Assembly: GCF_900541605.1 (NCBI RefSeq)
Contig: NZ_UQKJ01000055.1
Span: forward strand, 1 to 13,411
Reading direction: 5' to 3'
Origin: an uncultured Dialister sp.
GTDB taxonomy: Bacteria > Bacillota > Negativicutes > Veillonellales > Dialisteraceae
DNA length: 13,411 bases
Made by a program: the position numbers and the translations under genes. Below the pieces are notes generated by a model, which had not been told where the DNA came from, made no database searches, and worked only from the letters and a program-made list of their open reading frames with translations. Positions 1 to 8,019 of this stretch are shown here, one piece after another. The number at the start of each line of letters is the position of its first letter. The stretch's first letter is position 1.

Positions 1-59
1 CCGCACGAATGACTCTATCCGTAAGCATCGCCCTAACAGCTCGACAAACTGAAATTGGC
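1..59. repeat. Intergenic palindromic repeat, copy A (right terminal arm only, cut by window edge)
   Basis: This is the right arm of a repeat family found twice more in the window (3929-4256 and 10028-10259). Bases 35-59 are identical over 25 bases to 10235-10259, and bases 4-17 carry the GCACGAATGACTCT block also seen in the other copies. The reverse complement of 1-59 matches the left arms of the other copies (CAGTTTGTCGAGCTGTT, then GGATAGAGTCATTCGTG), so these are inverted terminal arms. The rest of this copy lies outside the window. The arm ends 34 bases before the start codon of the glycosylase-like gene at 94. Confidence 0.85.
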
Positions 60-93
60 TGAGCCCTTTATATCCACCAGGAGGATTACCACC

Positions 94-777
94 ATGACCA
101 TTTCTTCCTTTATGAACCATCTCATTGCTTTCCATGGAGAAAACACCTTCAATCCGTGGAACGACACCGATCTTGACTATGACGTAGAAGGGGCGGCTGC
201 TATCAGGCGGAAGAACCTTTCCGACTACCTGTCCCTCCGTCTGGGAAAGGCAAAAATCCTTCTCGTAGCAGAAGCCTGCGGCTATCAGGGAGGGCAGTTC
301 TCCGGCATCGCCATGACCTGCGAGCGCATGCTGCTGGACTGCCATCCGGTGGTCACTTCGGATATGATTTTCCGTCGTCCTGGAGAACGGACCAGCCGCC
401 CTGACAGCCCTTTCATCACGAAACCCACCCAGCGGGAAAAGGGATTCAACGAACCCACGGACTCGGTGGTGTGGAAAGCGTGCCTGGATGCCGGCCTTTC
501 TCCGGAGGAATTTCTTCTCTGGAATATTTTCCCCTTCCATCCCTATAAAAAAGGAAACCTCCTCACGAACCGTACTCCCACGGACGAGGAACTCTCCATC
601 GGCCTGTCTTACACGAAGGAGCTCCTTACCCTCACCGGTTCCCTCCCCCTCTTCGCCATCGGCAAGAAGAGCGAAACTACCCTTACGAAAGCGGGCTTTT
701 CTGTCACCTGTCTCCGACACCCTGCCAATGGCGGTGCCAATATCTTCCGGGCACAACTGAAGGATGCGCTTTCCTGA
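94..777 (+). CDS. Uracil-DNA glycosylase superfamily protein
   Basis: The 227-residue product resembles the uracil-DNA glycosylase superfamily, whose members cut uracil or related damaged bases out of DNA in base excision repair. Visible motifs are LLVAEACGYQGGQFSG (about 56-71), matching the family's N-terminal active-site loop; LLWNIFPFHP (141-150), with the aromatic residues that stack on the flipped base; and IGKK (189-192) followed by LRHPANGGA (207-215), corresponding to the HPS-type DNA intercalation loop. The ATG at 94 was chosen because AGGAGG at 79-84 is spaced 9 bases before it. A TTG at 55 is in frame but lies inside repeat copy A and lacks a ribosome site. It is the only + strand gene here and runs convergently with the gtrA-like gene. 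Superfamily membership is fairly secure; substrate and exact subfamily are not known. Confidence 0.8.
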   Translation: MTISSFMNHLIAFHGENTFNPWNDTDLDYDVEGAAAIRRKNLSDYLSLRLGKAKILLVAEACGYQGGQFSGIAMTCERMLLDCHPVVTSDMIFRRPGERTSRPDSPFITKPTQREKGFNEPTDSVVWKACLDAGLSPEEFLLWNIFPFHPYKKGNLLTNRTPTDEELSIGLSYTKELLTLTGSLPLFAIGKKSETTLTKAGFSVTCLRHPANGGANIFRAQLKDALS

Positions 778-779
778 AT

Positions 780-830
780 ATAAAAATAGCGACATCAATG
801 AAACAGTTTCGTTGATGCCGCTATTTTTAT
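780..830. terminator. Bidirectional Rho-independent terminator
   Basis: Bases 780-804 pair with 806-830 as a 25-base stem with only two non-Watson-Crick positions, each a G-U wobble on one strand. The arm begins with an A-tract and ends with a T-tract, so it works in either direction. It begins 2 bases after the glycosylase-like stop codon and ends 4 bases from the gtrA-like stop codon, as expected for a shared terminator of convergent genes. Confidence 0.9.
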
Positions 831-834
831 ATTT

Positions 835-1251
835 TTATACATGTCCATGCAGCACATACCGCTTGGTAAAATAATTCCATACCATGACTACCGCAGAAGC
901 CACTACCTTGGCAAACATATACCAGATACCTATGATATCAATGAAGAACCACATGACCACCTGATTGATGCCAAGACCAATAATCGATGTCAATGCAAAG
1001 AGAGCCATCTGTTTCTTACTCTGCTGTTCTGCATGAAATACTACATAGACACAGAGAATATAGTTGACCACCAGTGATACTGTAAAAGCAATAGGCGCCG
1101 ATACCAGAGGATTCAAGCCACCATACTCGGTCAATGCAAAAAGAAGGCCATACTCTAAGAGGAAACAACCACCTCCTACTAAAAGAAAGCGGAAAACTTC
1201 CCAAAATCGCTCAGTAGAGGGAAAAAATTTACGAATTAAAGAATCAAACAT
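835..1251 (-). CDS. GtrA family membrane protein (polyprenyl-phosphate-sugar translocation)
   Basis: This 138-residue, very hydrophobic protein has four predicted membrane helices (about 18-42, 48-73, 82-104 and 108-130). The length and topology match the GtrA/DPMS transmembrane family. Typical family features are the FRFLLVGGG start of helix 1, VNYILCVYVVF at the end of helix 2 and WNYFTKRYVL at the C-terminus. Family members are thought to help translocate or hold undecaprenyl-phosphate-linked sugars made by a GT2 partner, and such a partner lies directly upstream (2392-1439). The start has AGGTGA at 1255-1260, 4 bases away. A 187-base AT-rich gap separates it from the glycosyltransferase; it could hold its own weak promoter, though I see no convincing hexamer pair. 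No third, serotype-type glycosyltransferase is present nearby. Confidence 0.85.
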   Translation of the reverse strand: MFDSLIRKFFPSTERFWEVFRFLLVGGGCFLLEYGLLFALTEYGGLNPLVSAPIAFTVSLVVNYILCVYVVFHAEQQSKKQMALFALTSIIGLGINQVVMWFFIDIIGIWYMFAKVVASAVVMVWNYFTKRYVLHGHV

Positions 1252-1438
1252 AGTTCACCTGTCTGGAATAATAAAAAGGAATAAAGTGAATCATGAAATT
1301 CCAAGGGTAAATAATTATTAATGACGAATCAAATTCAACAGGCATTATGAGAGGAATAAAAATTGATTTCCCGCAAATTATTTGAATCAGATGTGCCAGA
1401 TTCATCATCTTTAAAACTATCCACATCCAGCCAATTAC

Positions 1439-2392
1439 TTACTGCCCTTTTCTCAGCATCATCCGTATGATATTCATCTGTATTTCAAAATTTTTTCTAC
1501 TGTTTTTGACTTCTATATCCAGCATAAGTCCAGTACCAAGAAAGACAACAGCTGCCATCATAAAGAATCCCGACGTCACCAGTGTCGGTAATTTAGGAAC
1601 CAGACCGGTGACCATGTATTCATGAAATACAGGGAGGAAAAGGGCCAGCGAGATAAAAGCCATCGCCAGAGCTGCCATGGTAAAAAAACGGAGAGGCCGA
1701 TAGTCTTTATAGAGCATAAATATGGTTCGAAGCACTCTGGCGCCATCCCGAAAAGTATGAAGTTTACTCACACTGCCAGCCGGCCGATCACGATAGGAAA
1801 CGGGCACATTTGCTAAAAGAAGATTCTTATCCAGCGCATGAATCGTCATTTCTGTCTCGATTTCAAAACCTTTGGACAGGATAGGAAAAGTTTTGACAAA
1901 CATAGGAGAAAAAGCACGGTAACCGGTCATGACATCTTTGATTTCATGGCTGTTTTCACCCCAAAACATGTTAATAAACCGCCGGACCAGCATATTTCCT
2001 GAATTATGGAATGGCCTTTTATTCTCCTCGAAATAGGTAGACGACAGGCGGTCCCCAATGACCATATCCGCCTTTCCTTCCAGAATAAGATTGACCATGG
2101 CCCTCGCATTTTCTGCCGGATAGGTATCATCTCCATCTACCATGACGTAGCAGTCTGCATCAATATCCCGGAACATGGAACGGATCACATTACCTTTTCC
2201 CTGCCGGTATTCATGACGCACTACCGCTCCTTCCCGTTCTGCAATTTCAGCAGTTCTGTCGGTAGAATTATTGTCATATACATAAATCACCGCTTCCGGA
2301 AGAACTTTCCTGAAATCCCTGATAACCTTTCCTATTGTAATGGCTTCATTCCAGCAAGGAATGAGTACTGCAATTTTATCCAAACTATCCAT
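1439..2392 (-). CDS. GT2 family glycosyltransferase with two C-terminal membrane helices (polyprenyl-phosphate type)
   Basis: This is about 317 residues of a GT-A fold glycosyltransferase like the dolichyl/undecaprenyl-phosphate sugar synthases (DPM1/GtrB type). Seen from the N-terminus: VLIPCWNEAITIGKVI, YDNNSTDRT, MVDGDDTYP (the DXD-type metal and nucleotide-sugar site), MTGYRAFS and the KGFEIETEM region with acceptor-site acidic residues. Two hydrophobic helices follow (roughly 233-257 and 268-292), then a basic tail. By family it should transfer a sugar to undecaprenyl phosphate at the inner membrane face; the sugar cannot be told from sequence. The start is uncertain: ATG 2392 has GGAG immediately next to it, and TTG 2398 is also in frame. 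The promoter at 2418-2446 gives a very short leader. The GtrA-like gene follows on the same strand. Confidence 0.85.
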   Translation of the reverse strand: MDSLDKIAVLIPCWNEAITIGKVIRDFRKVLPEAVIYVYDNNSTDRTAEIAEREGAVVRHEYRQGKGNVIRSMFRDIDADCYVMVDGDDTYPAENARAMVNLILEGKADMVIGDRLSSTYFEENKRPFHNSGNMLVRRFINMFWGENSHEIKDVMTGYRAFSPMFVKTFPILSKGFEIETEMTIHALDKNLLLANVPVSYRDRPAGSVSKLHTFRDGARVLRTIFMLYKDYRPLRFFTMAALAMAFISLALFLPVFHEYMVTGLVPKLPTLVTSGFFMMAAVVFLGTGLMLDIEVKNSRKNFEIQMNIIRMMLRKGQ

Positions 2393-2417
2393 CTCCAACT
2401 AATTACGATACCATTCT

Positions 2418-2446
2418 ATTGTACCCCATCTTTAAAGGGATTTCAT
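2418..2446 (-). promoter_or_regulatory. Candidate sigma-70 type promoter of the glycosyltransferase gene
   Basis: On the minus strand there is ATGAAA (2446-2441), a 17-base spacer, then TACAAT (2423-2418). This gives 4/6 and 5/6 matches to consensus with ideal spacing. The expected transcription start near 2411 lies 13-19 bases before the two possible start codons. It sits between the lpdA terminator and the glycosyltransferase gene, so it makes sense as a separate transcription start. Confidence 0.5.
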
Positions 2447-2460
2447 AAATTTTATATAAA

Positions 2461-2493
2461 AACACCAATACCAGGACTTATGGTATTGGTGTT
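2461..2493 (-). terminator. Rho-independent terminator of the glycine cleavage operon (after lpdA)
   Basis: A perfect 13-base stem (2461-2473 with 2481-2493) has a 7-base loop. On the minus strand it is followed by a T/A-rich tract (TTTATATAAAATTTAT). It lies 29 bases after the lpdA stop codon and closes the long operon. Confidence 0.8.
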
Positions 2494-2522
2494 AAATGAA
2501 AAAATTATTTCTCTCTAACTTT

Positions 2523-3881
2523 TTATCTAAGCAGCGCGCTTTCTGCCGCTCCTCCCAAAGCTTCTTCTACTGATGGATGGGGACGAATCACTTTCAGGAA
2601 CTCTTTCAATGTCAGATGGTTTACAATTGCCAGCGAAATCTCACTGATCAGATTATACGCATCAGCACAAATAAGCTGGGCTCCACGGATATAGCCAGAC
2701 TCGTCAGACAAGATTTTTATATAGCCTCCCTCATCGGCAATAAGACTTTTAGCATTGCTTCCCATGACAACACGACCTGTTTTGATGGGAATGTCTCTTT
2801 GTTTCGCCGCCTCCTCCGTAAGTCCTATAGAGGCAATTTCCGGCAGCGTATAAACACACTGCGGCACCAGATCCAACTCTATGGAGCAGGGTTTACCTGC
2901 GATGGCAGCAGCTGCCGCTTTCCCCTGAGCTTCAGCAGAATGGGCAAGCTGTACCGTCCCATAAACGATATCACCAATGGCATATACTCCCTTAACCGAA
3001 GTCTCCATGTGACTGTCCACCTTGAAACAGCCCCGCTCCATGTCCACTTCCATGGGGAGCAGGTCCTTCGTTTCCGGATGACGGCCGGTGGCAATGAGCA
3101 CCGCATCGGCAGGAAGAAACTCCTCTTTCCCTCCTTTTTCAAAAGAAATGGAAAGTCCCTCTTCCGTTTTTTCAATTTTCTTCACACCGGCCCCGGTGAA
3201 CACATGGATGCCTTTTTTCCGGAAAAGGGCCGCCAGGTGGCGGGCAAGGTCTGTATCAAAGGGTGGCAGGAGTCGGGGCATCATTTCCACGATAGATACA
3301 TCCGTCCCAAAAGCCCGGTAGGCTTCTGCAAATTCCACGCCAATAACACCGCCACCGATGATGACCAGTTTCTTTGATTCCGGCAGTTCCGAGAGAAGGC
3401 TGTCACTGGTATAGACACCGGGCAGGCTGCTTCCCGGAATGGGAGGAATGGACGGAGCCCCGCCGACAGCCAATACGATATGAGAAGTTGTGAGTTCTAC
3501 CGGGTTCTCCCCTTCCACGGATACTGCAGTTGGAGAAACTACACGCCCCTTTCCCTGGTAAATATCCACTTTATTCTGTTTCAGCAGCCGCCCTACCCCT
3601 TTTCTTAAAGTAGAAACGACATCGCTGCACCGTTTACGAAGGCCCGCAAAGTCAGGCGTACCTCCGGCATTCCTGATACCAAATAGGGCAGCCTTGTCTA
3701 TGTTTTCCAGAAGTCCTGCTGCATAGAGCAGGGTCTTTGTCGGGATACAGCCCCTGTTGAGACAGGTACCACCAAGTTCTGCCTTCTCCACCAGCGCTGT
3801 CTTCAATCCATACCGGGTACAATGAATGGCACAGACATATCCTCCTGGACCGCCGCCGATTACAACTACATCATATTTCAT
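2523..3881 (-). CDS. lpdA: Dihydrolipoyl dehydrogenase (E3 / L-protein)
   Basis: This 452-residue FAD- and NAD-dependent flavoprotein reoxidises dihydrolipoyl groups. The order of motifs is complete: FAD-binding VVIGGGPGG (6-14); redox disulfide GGTCLNRGCIPTK with Cys40 and Cys45; NAD-binding VIIGGGVIG (173-181); ATGRHP (264-269); AIGD (301-304); and the C-terminal catalytic pair in RPHPSVEE (His435, Glu440). ATG 3881 was preferred over upstream in-frame sequence because AGGAGG lies just before it and because the extra residues would be read from repeat copy B. It sits at the end of the gcv operon, so the likely role is the L-protein of glycine cleavage; service to another 2-oxoacid dehydrogenase cannot be excluded. 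The preceding 390-base gap to lplA holds a repeat, so its expression may be partly uncoupled from upstream genes. Confidence 0.95.
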   Translation of the reverse strand: MKYDVVVIGGGPGGYVCAIHCTRYGLKTALVEKAELGGTCLNRGCIPTKTLLYAAGLLENIDKAALFGIRNAGGTPDFAGLRKRCSDVVSTLRKGVGRLLKQNKVDIYQGKGRVVSPTAVSVEGENPVELTTSHIVLAVGGAPSIPPIPGSSLPGVYTSDSLLSELPESKKLVIIGGGVIGVEFAEAYRAFGTDVSIVEMMPRLLPPFDTDLARHLAALFRKKGIHVFTGAGVKKIEKTEEGLSISFEKGGKEEFLPADAVLIATGRHPETKDLLPMEVDMERGCFKVDSHMETSVKGVYAIGDIVYGTVQLAHSAEAQGKAAAAAIAGKPCSIELDLVPQCVYTLPEIASIGLTEEAAKQRDIPIKTGRVVMGSNAKSLIADEGGYIKILSDESGYIRGAQLICADAYNLISEISLAIVNHLTLKEFLKVIRPHPSVEEALGGAAESALLR

Positions 3882-3928
3882 GAGTATCCTCCTTTGGGAT
3901 AGATATAAGGACGTTGGTACTACACAGC

Positions 3929-4256
3929 GATATTTCAGTTTGTCGAGCTGTTGGGCAGCGCTGATGGATAGAGTCATTCGTGTGGGGCTTCTAGCTGTTA
4001 GCTCCTAGCTGCTAGAAGCCCCGCACGAATGACTGGCGGAAACAACAGATGGAAAGCGCCGCAGGCGAATCAGTTTTCCTAGAAGCTAGTAGCCAGAAGC
4101 TAGAAGCTCCATGCGAATGACTCTACCCGTAAGTATGCAAATCTGCCGCGAAGCAGCTGGCAAACTCAAGGCCCAAGGCTCACTGCTCAAGGCTATGACT
4201 CCAACCGTCAGTATGCTAAACTGCAAGTTTCAACATCCCTGCAAACCGCAATTGGA
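3929..4256. repeat. Intergenic palindromic repeat, copy B (inside the glycine cleavage operon)
   Basis: This is the longest copy. The left arm (3929-3983) is the reverse complement of the arm at 1-59. Bases 3972-3995 and 4011-4034 form a 24-base stem with a single wobble position and a 15-base AGCT-rich loop. The core 4023-4080 matches 10128-10185 at all positions except one 7-base block (GCACGAATGACTGGCGGAAA, 7 variable bases, then 31 identical bases). It contains CGCC-GCA-GGCG nested in GGAAA/TTTCC. The right arm occurs twice with a 78-base offset (4117-4146 and 4195-4224, 25/30 identical). The outer end CAATTGG matches GAAATTGG in the other copies. The whole element lies between lplA and lpdA. 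No coding potential is seen. Confidence 0.85.
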
Positions 4257-4271
4257 TGCATCATCCCGTCC

Positions 4272-5273
4272 TTACGCCTTTTCTCTTACCAGTTCTGTCA
4301 CATCAGAAAGGACCGCTCTTTCCTCCGCCGTTTCGACGGGCAGGGACGAGAGAGCTTCCGCCAGGGCTGAGCCTTCATACCGGGATCCCTTCAGCACGCC
4401 GGGGAGGGAGGCGATAAGATCTGCCTCCAGGCCATCAGAGTCCACCGATGCCTTTTCTATTTTTCCCCGATTTACCCCAAAATAGAGACGGATAAATCCC
4501 CAGTCATACCGTCCTTCGATGGACGTACTGAATTCCCTGGCCTGACCCAGGCGCCAGTCCCAGGAAGAAAAGAAGCGGATCCTTTCTTCCAGTGCCTCTT
4601 CCGGGATATCGGAAGAACGAATTTCGTGAACTGGAAGGCCATAGACCTTCCCGAAGCTTTCCTTCAGCGCTTCCGTCAGGCTTTCTACGGTAATGGCTCC
4701 ATTCAGGTCCGAAAGGTTCACCACCTTGGAAGGCACCGATTTGACCCCTTTGTAGTTCATCTTCGAACCGTCCACATTGAGGTATTTCATCATATCCTTC
4801 ATGTCCTCGGAAATGAGAAGTGTACCATGGTGATAGCAGTAATCTCCGGTTCGATAAAAAGCATTGCCCGAGAATTTACGCCCATCGATTTTGATATCGT
4901 TCCGTCCGCTTTTTTCCGCATGAATACCAAAAGGGGACAGGCCATCCATGATGACGGAAAGCTGCCGATCCACATCGTAATCTTTTCTCCTGGCAAGGAA
5001 AGAAAAATTCATATTTCCAATATCATGGTACACAGCACCGCCGCCGGAAAGCCGGCGGGCCAGAAGGCCCCCGTCCTCTTCCAGCCGCTTCACATCGCAT
5101 TCCCGCCAGCCGTTCTGGTTCCGGCCAATGACTACGGTATTCCTGTCCTGCCAGAGGAAGAAGACGATTTCCCCTTCCTCCACATGATGCATGAGGTATT
5201 CCTCCACTGCGAAATTTCGGAAGGGGTTTTGGGTCTCTTTCCAGTTACATAGAAATGTAATTTTTCGAATCAT
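4272..5273 (-). CDS. lplA: Lipoate-protein ligase A
   Basis: This 333-residue enzyme activates free lipoate with ATP and attaches it to a lysine of lipoyl domains, here most likely Lys63 of GcvH. Signature motifs are RRLSGGGAVYHDIGNMN (73-89), GRKFSGNA with catalytic Lys133, YHHGTLL (147-153) and KGVKSVPSKVVNL (175-187). A C-terminal accessory domain follows, as in full-length bacterial LplA. The start at 5273 is only one base after the gcvPB stop codon, with a G-rich ribosome site in the end of gcvPB, so the two are translationally coupled. An in-frame ATG at 5291 overlapping gcvPB is the alternative. Its presence suggests the cell scavenges lipoate. No lipA or lipB lies in the window, but they could be elsewhere. 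The downstream gap carries repeat copy B. Confidence 0.93.
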   Translation of the reverse strand: MIRKITFLCNWKETQNPFRNFAVEEYLMHHVEEGEIVFFLWQDRNTVVIGRNQNGWRECDVKRLEEDGGLLARRLSGGGAVYHDIGNMNFSFLARRKDYDVDRQLSVIMDGLSPFGIHAEKSGRNDIKIDGRKFSGNAFYRTGDYCYHHGTLLISEDMKDMMKYLNVDGSKMNYKGVKSVPSKVVNLSDLNGAITVESLTEALKESFGKVYGLPVHEIRSSDIPEEALEERIRFFSSWDWRLGQAREFSTSIEGRYDWGFIRLYFGVNRGKIEKASVDSDGLEADLIASLPGVLKGSRYEGSALAEALSSLPVETAEERAVLSDVTELVREKA

Positions 5274-5274
5274 A

Positions 5275-6708
5275 TCAGCCCCCGAAATCATACCGAATAT
5301 GAGGATGCCGAGCCGCTTTGACTTCATCCGGCCTGCCTATGGGTGTCTGGTGGGGAGCCGTGTGGAGAGATTCCGGATCGACCCGTCCCTTTTCAAAGAC
5401 TCGAATAAATGCTTCAGCAGCCCAGTCCAAAGTTTCCTTATTTTCCGTCTCCGTTGGTTCCGCCATCAGTGCTTCATGGACAATCAGGGGGAAATACATG
5501 GTGGGCGGATGCATGCCTTCATCCAGAAGGCCCTTCGCCACATCCAGGGCGGAAACACCGGTTTCCTTCTTATATTTTTCCAGGGTCATTACGAATTCAT
5601 GCATGCAGCCGCCGGGATAGGCCATGTCCATCTGGGACGCCAGCTTCTTCATAAGGTAATTGGCATTCAGTACCGCATGGGCCGATGTTGCCGCAAGGCC
5701 ATCAGAGCCAAGCATGAGAATATAGGTAAAAGCCCTGAGGATAACAAGGAAGTTACCATAGAACATTTTCACCCGGCCAAAGGATTTCTCCGGCCTTTTG
5801 AAGTGATAGTCCTCTCCCTCTTTCACCACGATGGGATGGGGCAGAAAATCTGCCAGAAACGCTTTGCACCCCACAGGTCCGCTTCCGGGGCCGCCACCGC
5901 CATGGGGCGTGGAAAATGTTTTATGCAGGTTCACATGGACACAGTCAAACCCCATATCTCCGGGGCAGGCTCTTCCTACCACCGCATTCAGGTTTGCCCC
6001 ATCATAGTAGCAAAGGCCCCCTGCTTCATGGACGATACGGGTAATTTCCAGGATATTCGGGTCAAAAATGCCCAGAGTATTCGGATTGGTCAGCATGAGG
6101 CCTGCCGTATCGTCCCCCACGGCGGCTTTGAGCCCAACGAGGTCGACACCGCCCTTTTCATTGGATGGTACATGGACCACTTCATCCCCCGCCATGGACG
6201 CAGATGCGGGGTTCGTTCCATGGGCAGAGTCGGGAACAATAATTTTCGTCCGCTTTGTATCTCCCCTGGATTCATGGTAAGCGCGGATCAGGCGCAACCC
6301 CGTGTATTCTCCATGGGCTCCAGCCGCCGGCTGGAGAGTCATTTCATCCATTCCCGTAATGACGGCAAGAAGGTTCTGCAGCCGATACATCACTTCCAGG
6401 GCTCCCTGCACACTTTCCTCCGGGGCCAGGGGATGGATATCGGTAAAGGACTCCAAGGAGGCCGCTTCCTCATTGACCGCCGGATTGTATTTCATGGTGC
6501 AGGAACCTAAGGGATAAAACCCATGGTTCACGCCAAATGTCTGTTTTTCCAACTGTCCGTAGTGCCGGTCCAGCTCCACCTCATCCAGCTCCGGCAGATG
6601 GGGTGCTTTCTGCCGCAGAGGGATATCCATGTCCCTCACAGCCACATCACAGGGTGGAAACAGGTCCATATGGTGGCCTTTCCGGGACCGCTCAAATAGA
6701 AGTTCCAT
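5275..6708 (-). CDS. gcvPB: Glycine dehydrogenase (decarboxylating) subunit 2
   Basis: This 477-residue C-terminal half of the P-protein carries the pyridoxal-phosphate site. Seen: NHGFYPLGSCTMKYNP (61-76), HGTNPASASMAG (163-174), YYDGANLNA (234-242) and the Schiff-base lysine Lys263 in VNLHKTFSTPHGGGGPGSGP. With GcvPA it decarboxylates glycine and loads the aminomethyl group onto the lipoyl arm of GcvH. Its ATG at 6708 overlaps the end of gcvPA by 17 bases, preceded by GGAGG within gcvPA, indicating coupled synthesis of the two subunits in equal amounts. Its stop is one base before lplA. Length is normal for the two-subunit form common in Firmicutes and other non-proteobacteria. Confidence 0.95.
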   Translation of the reverse strand: MELLFERSRKGHHMDLFPPCDVAVRDMDIPLRQKAPHLPELDEVELDRHYGQLEKQTFGVNHGFYPLGSCTMKYNPAVNEEAASLESFTDIHPLAPEESVQGALEVMYRLQNLLAVITGMDEMTLQPAAGAHGEYTGLRLIRAYHESRGDTKRTKIIVPDSAHGTNPASASMAGDEVVHVPSNEKGGVDLVGLKAAVGDDTAGLMLTNPNTLGIFDPNILEITRIVHEAGGLCYYDGANLNAVVGRACPGDMGFDCVHVNLHKTFSTPHGGGGPGSGPVGCKAFLADFLPHPIVVKEGEDYHFKRPEKSFGRVKMFYGNFLVILRAFTYILMLGSDGLAATSAHAVLNANYLMKKLASQMDMAYPGGCMHEFVMTLEKYKKETGVSALDVAKGLLDEGMHPPTMYFPLIVHEALMAEPTETENKETLDWAAEAFIRVFEKGRVDPESLHTAPHQTPIGRPDEVKAARHPHIRYDFGG

Positions 6709-8017
6709 GACCCATCCCTCCTTTCAGGATTGCAACCATTTCATCCATATCTTCTTTACTGTTCATTTCCGTAGCGCACCAGAGAATACCGCCATCCACA
6801 GGAAGGCCTCCCAGTATGCCATTTTCTTCCAGTATCTCCTCCACTTTCTGTGGCGGAACAGGTGAAGCCGTTACAAACTCATCAAAGAAGGGGCCTTTGT
6901 ATCTCAGGGTAAAGCCGATCTTTTCCAGTTCTCCTGCCAGGTAATGGGCTTTGGCATAGCACTGGGATGCGGCCTCTTTCATACCATCGGGCCCCAGGGC
7001 AACCATATAGGCGCCGCAGGCCATGGTGCAGAGGGCCTCATTGGAACAGATATTGGAAGATGCCTTTTCCCGGCGGATATGCTGCTCCCGGGCCTGCAGT
7101 GTCAGTACGTAGCAGCGGTTTCCCCGGCTGTCCGTAGTTTCCCCTACAATCCGTCCCGGCAGCTTTCTCATAAGCTTTTCCCGGCACGTCATAAATCCCA
7201 TGTAAGGGCCTCCAAAAGACAGGGGCAGTCCCAGCTCCTGCCCATCCCCCACGGCAATATCTGCCCCATATTCCCCCGGCGTTTTCAGAATTCCCAGAGA
7301 CAGGGGAGAGACGGACATGACCGCCTTCGCTTTGACTTCATGGGCCAAAGACACCAGGGCGTCTCCCTCTTCTATGAGGCCAAAGAAATTAGGACTCTGG
7401 AAGACTACGGCCGCTGTCCCGTCATCCGCCATTTCCGCCAGTTTTTCCTGGTCCGTCTGTCCTTCCTTAGCAGGAATCACATGGAAATCTACCCGGCGGC
7501 TGTCGCAGTAGGTCTTCATGACTTCCAGCATCTGGGGATGCATGGTTCCTGAAGCAAGGACACTGTTCTTTTTCCTGTCAAGGCACATAAATATGGCCTC
7601 CGCCGCAGCTGTGGAGCCATCGTATACAGAAGCATCGGATACATCCATACCGGTCAGTTCGGAAATCATGGTCTGGTGCTCGAAAATGGACTGAAGGATT
7701 CCCTGGCTGATTTCTGCCTGGTAAGGGGTGTAGGTGGTACGGAAGGCTTCCTTGGAAATCACCTGTTTGACAATGGCCGGAATATAGTGGCTATAAGCAC
7801 CGGCACCGCGAAAAATCGATGTGAACCGACGGTTTTTCGCTCCCAGCTTCCGGATTTCCCGGATCACTTCCATTTCGCTTTTCCCTGCCGGCAGGGGCAG
7901 CCGGCTCCGGTATACATCCCGGGGCACGTCCCGATACAGGTCATCCACAGAAGAAAGGCCCAGGAAATCCAGCATTTCCTTCGTCTCTTCCTCAGAGGCG
8001 GGTACATAATTTCCCAT
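6692..8017 (-). CDS. gcvPA: Glycine dehydrogenase (decarboxylating) subunit 1
   Basis: This 441-residue N-terminal half of the P-protein pairs with GcvPB to form the active decarboxylase. The product begins with the typical MGNYVPASEEETKEML and holds the family segments FRGAGAYSHYIPAIVK, TPYQAEISQGILQ, DVSDASVYDGSTAAAEA and GLPLSFGGPYMGF. This half lacks the cofactor lysine, which is supplied by GcvPB, as expected. ATG 8017 is preceded by GGGGGAGGAA. That ribosome site is formed by the last codons of gcvH, whose stop is only 2 bases upstream, so translation is probably coupled. Length is usual for the family and I see no frame break. Confidence 0.95.
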   Translation of the reverse strand: MGNYVPASEEETKEMLDFLGLSSVDDLYRDVPRDVYRSRLPLPAGKSEMEVIREIRKLGAKNRRFTSIFRGAGAYSHYIPAIVKQVISKEAFRTTYTPYQAEISQGILQSIFEHQTMISELTGMDVSDASVYDGSTAAAEAIFMCLDRKKNSVLASGTMHPQMLEVMKTYCDSRRVDFHVIPAKEGQTDQEKLAEMADDGTAAVVFQSPNFFGLIEEGDALVSLAHEVKAKAVMSVSPLSLGILKTPGEYGADIAVGDGQELGLPLSFGGPYMGFMTCREKLMRKLPGRIVGETTDSRGNRCYVLTLQAREQHIRREKASSNICSNEALCTMACGAYMVALGPDGMKEAASQCYAKAHYLAGELEKIGFTLRYKGPFFDEFVTASPVPPQKVEEILEENGILGGLPVDGGILWCATEMNSKEDMDEMVAILKGGMGHGTSI

Positions 8018-8019
8018 AG

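Noticed and set aside
41..72. Possible promoter for the glycosylase-like gene using TCGACA in the repeat arm and TTTATA
   Set aside because: The spacing is 20 bases and transcription would start within the ribosome site, so it is not convincing.
1244..1426. 60-codon minus-strand hydrophobic frame between the GT2 and gtrA-like genes
   Set aside because: It has no ribosome site, overlaps the gtrA-like start and is in AT-rich DNA where such frames arise by chance.
2006..2518. 170-codon + strand frame
   Set aside because: It is antisense to the glycosyltransferase and runs through its promoter and the lpdA terminator; no family features.
5191..6510. 439-codon + strand open frame
   Set aside because: It is antisense to gcvPB, which has full family motifs, a ribosome site and operon context. 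The + frame has no recognisable domain.
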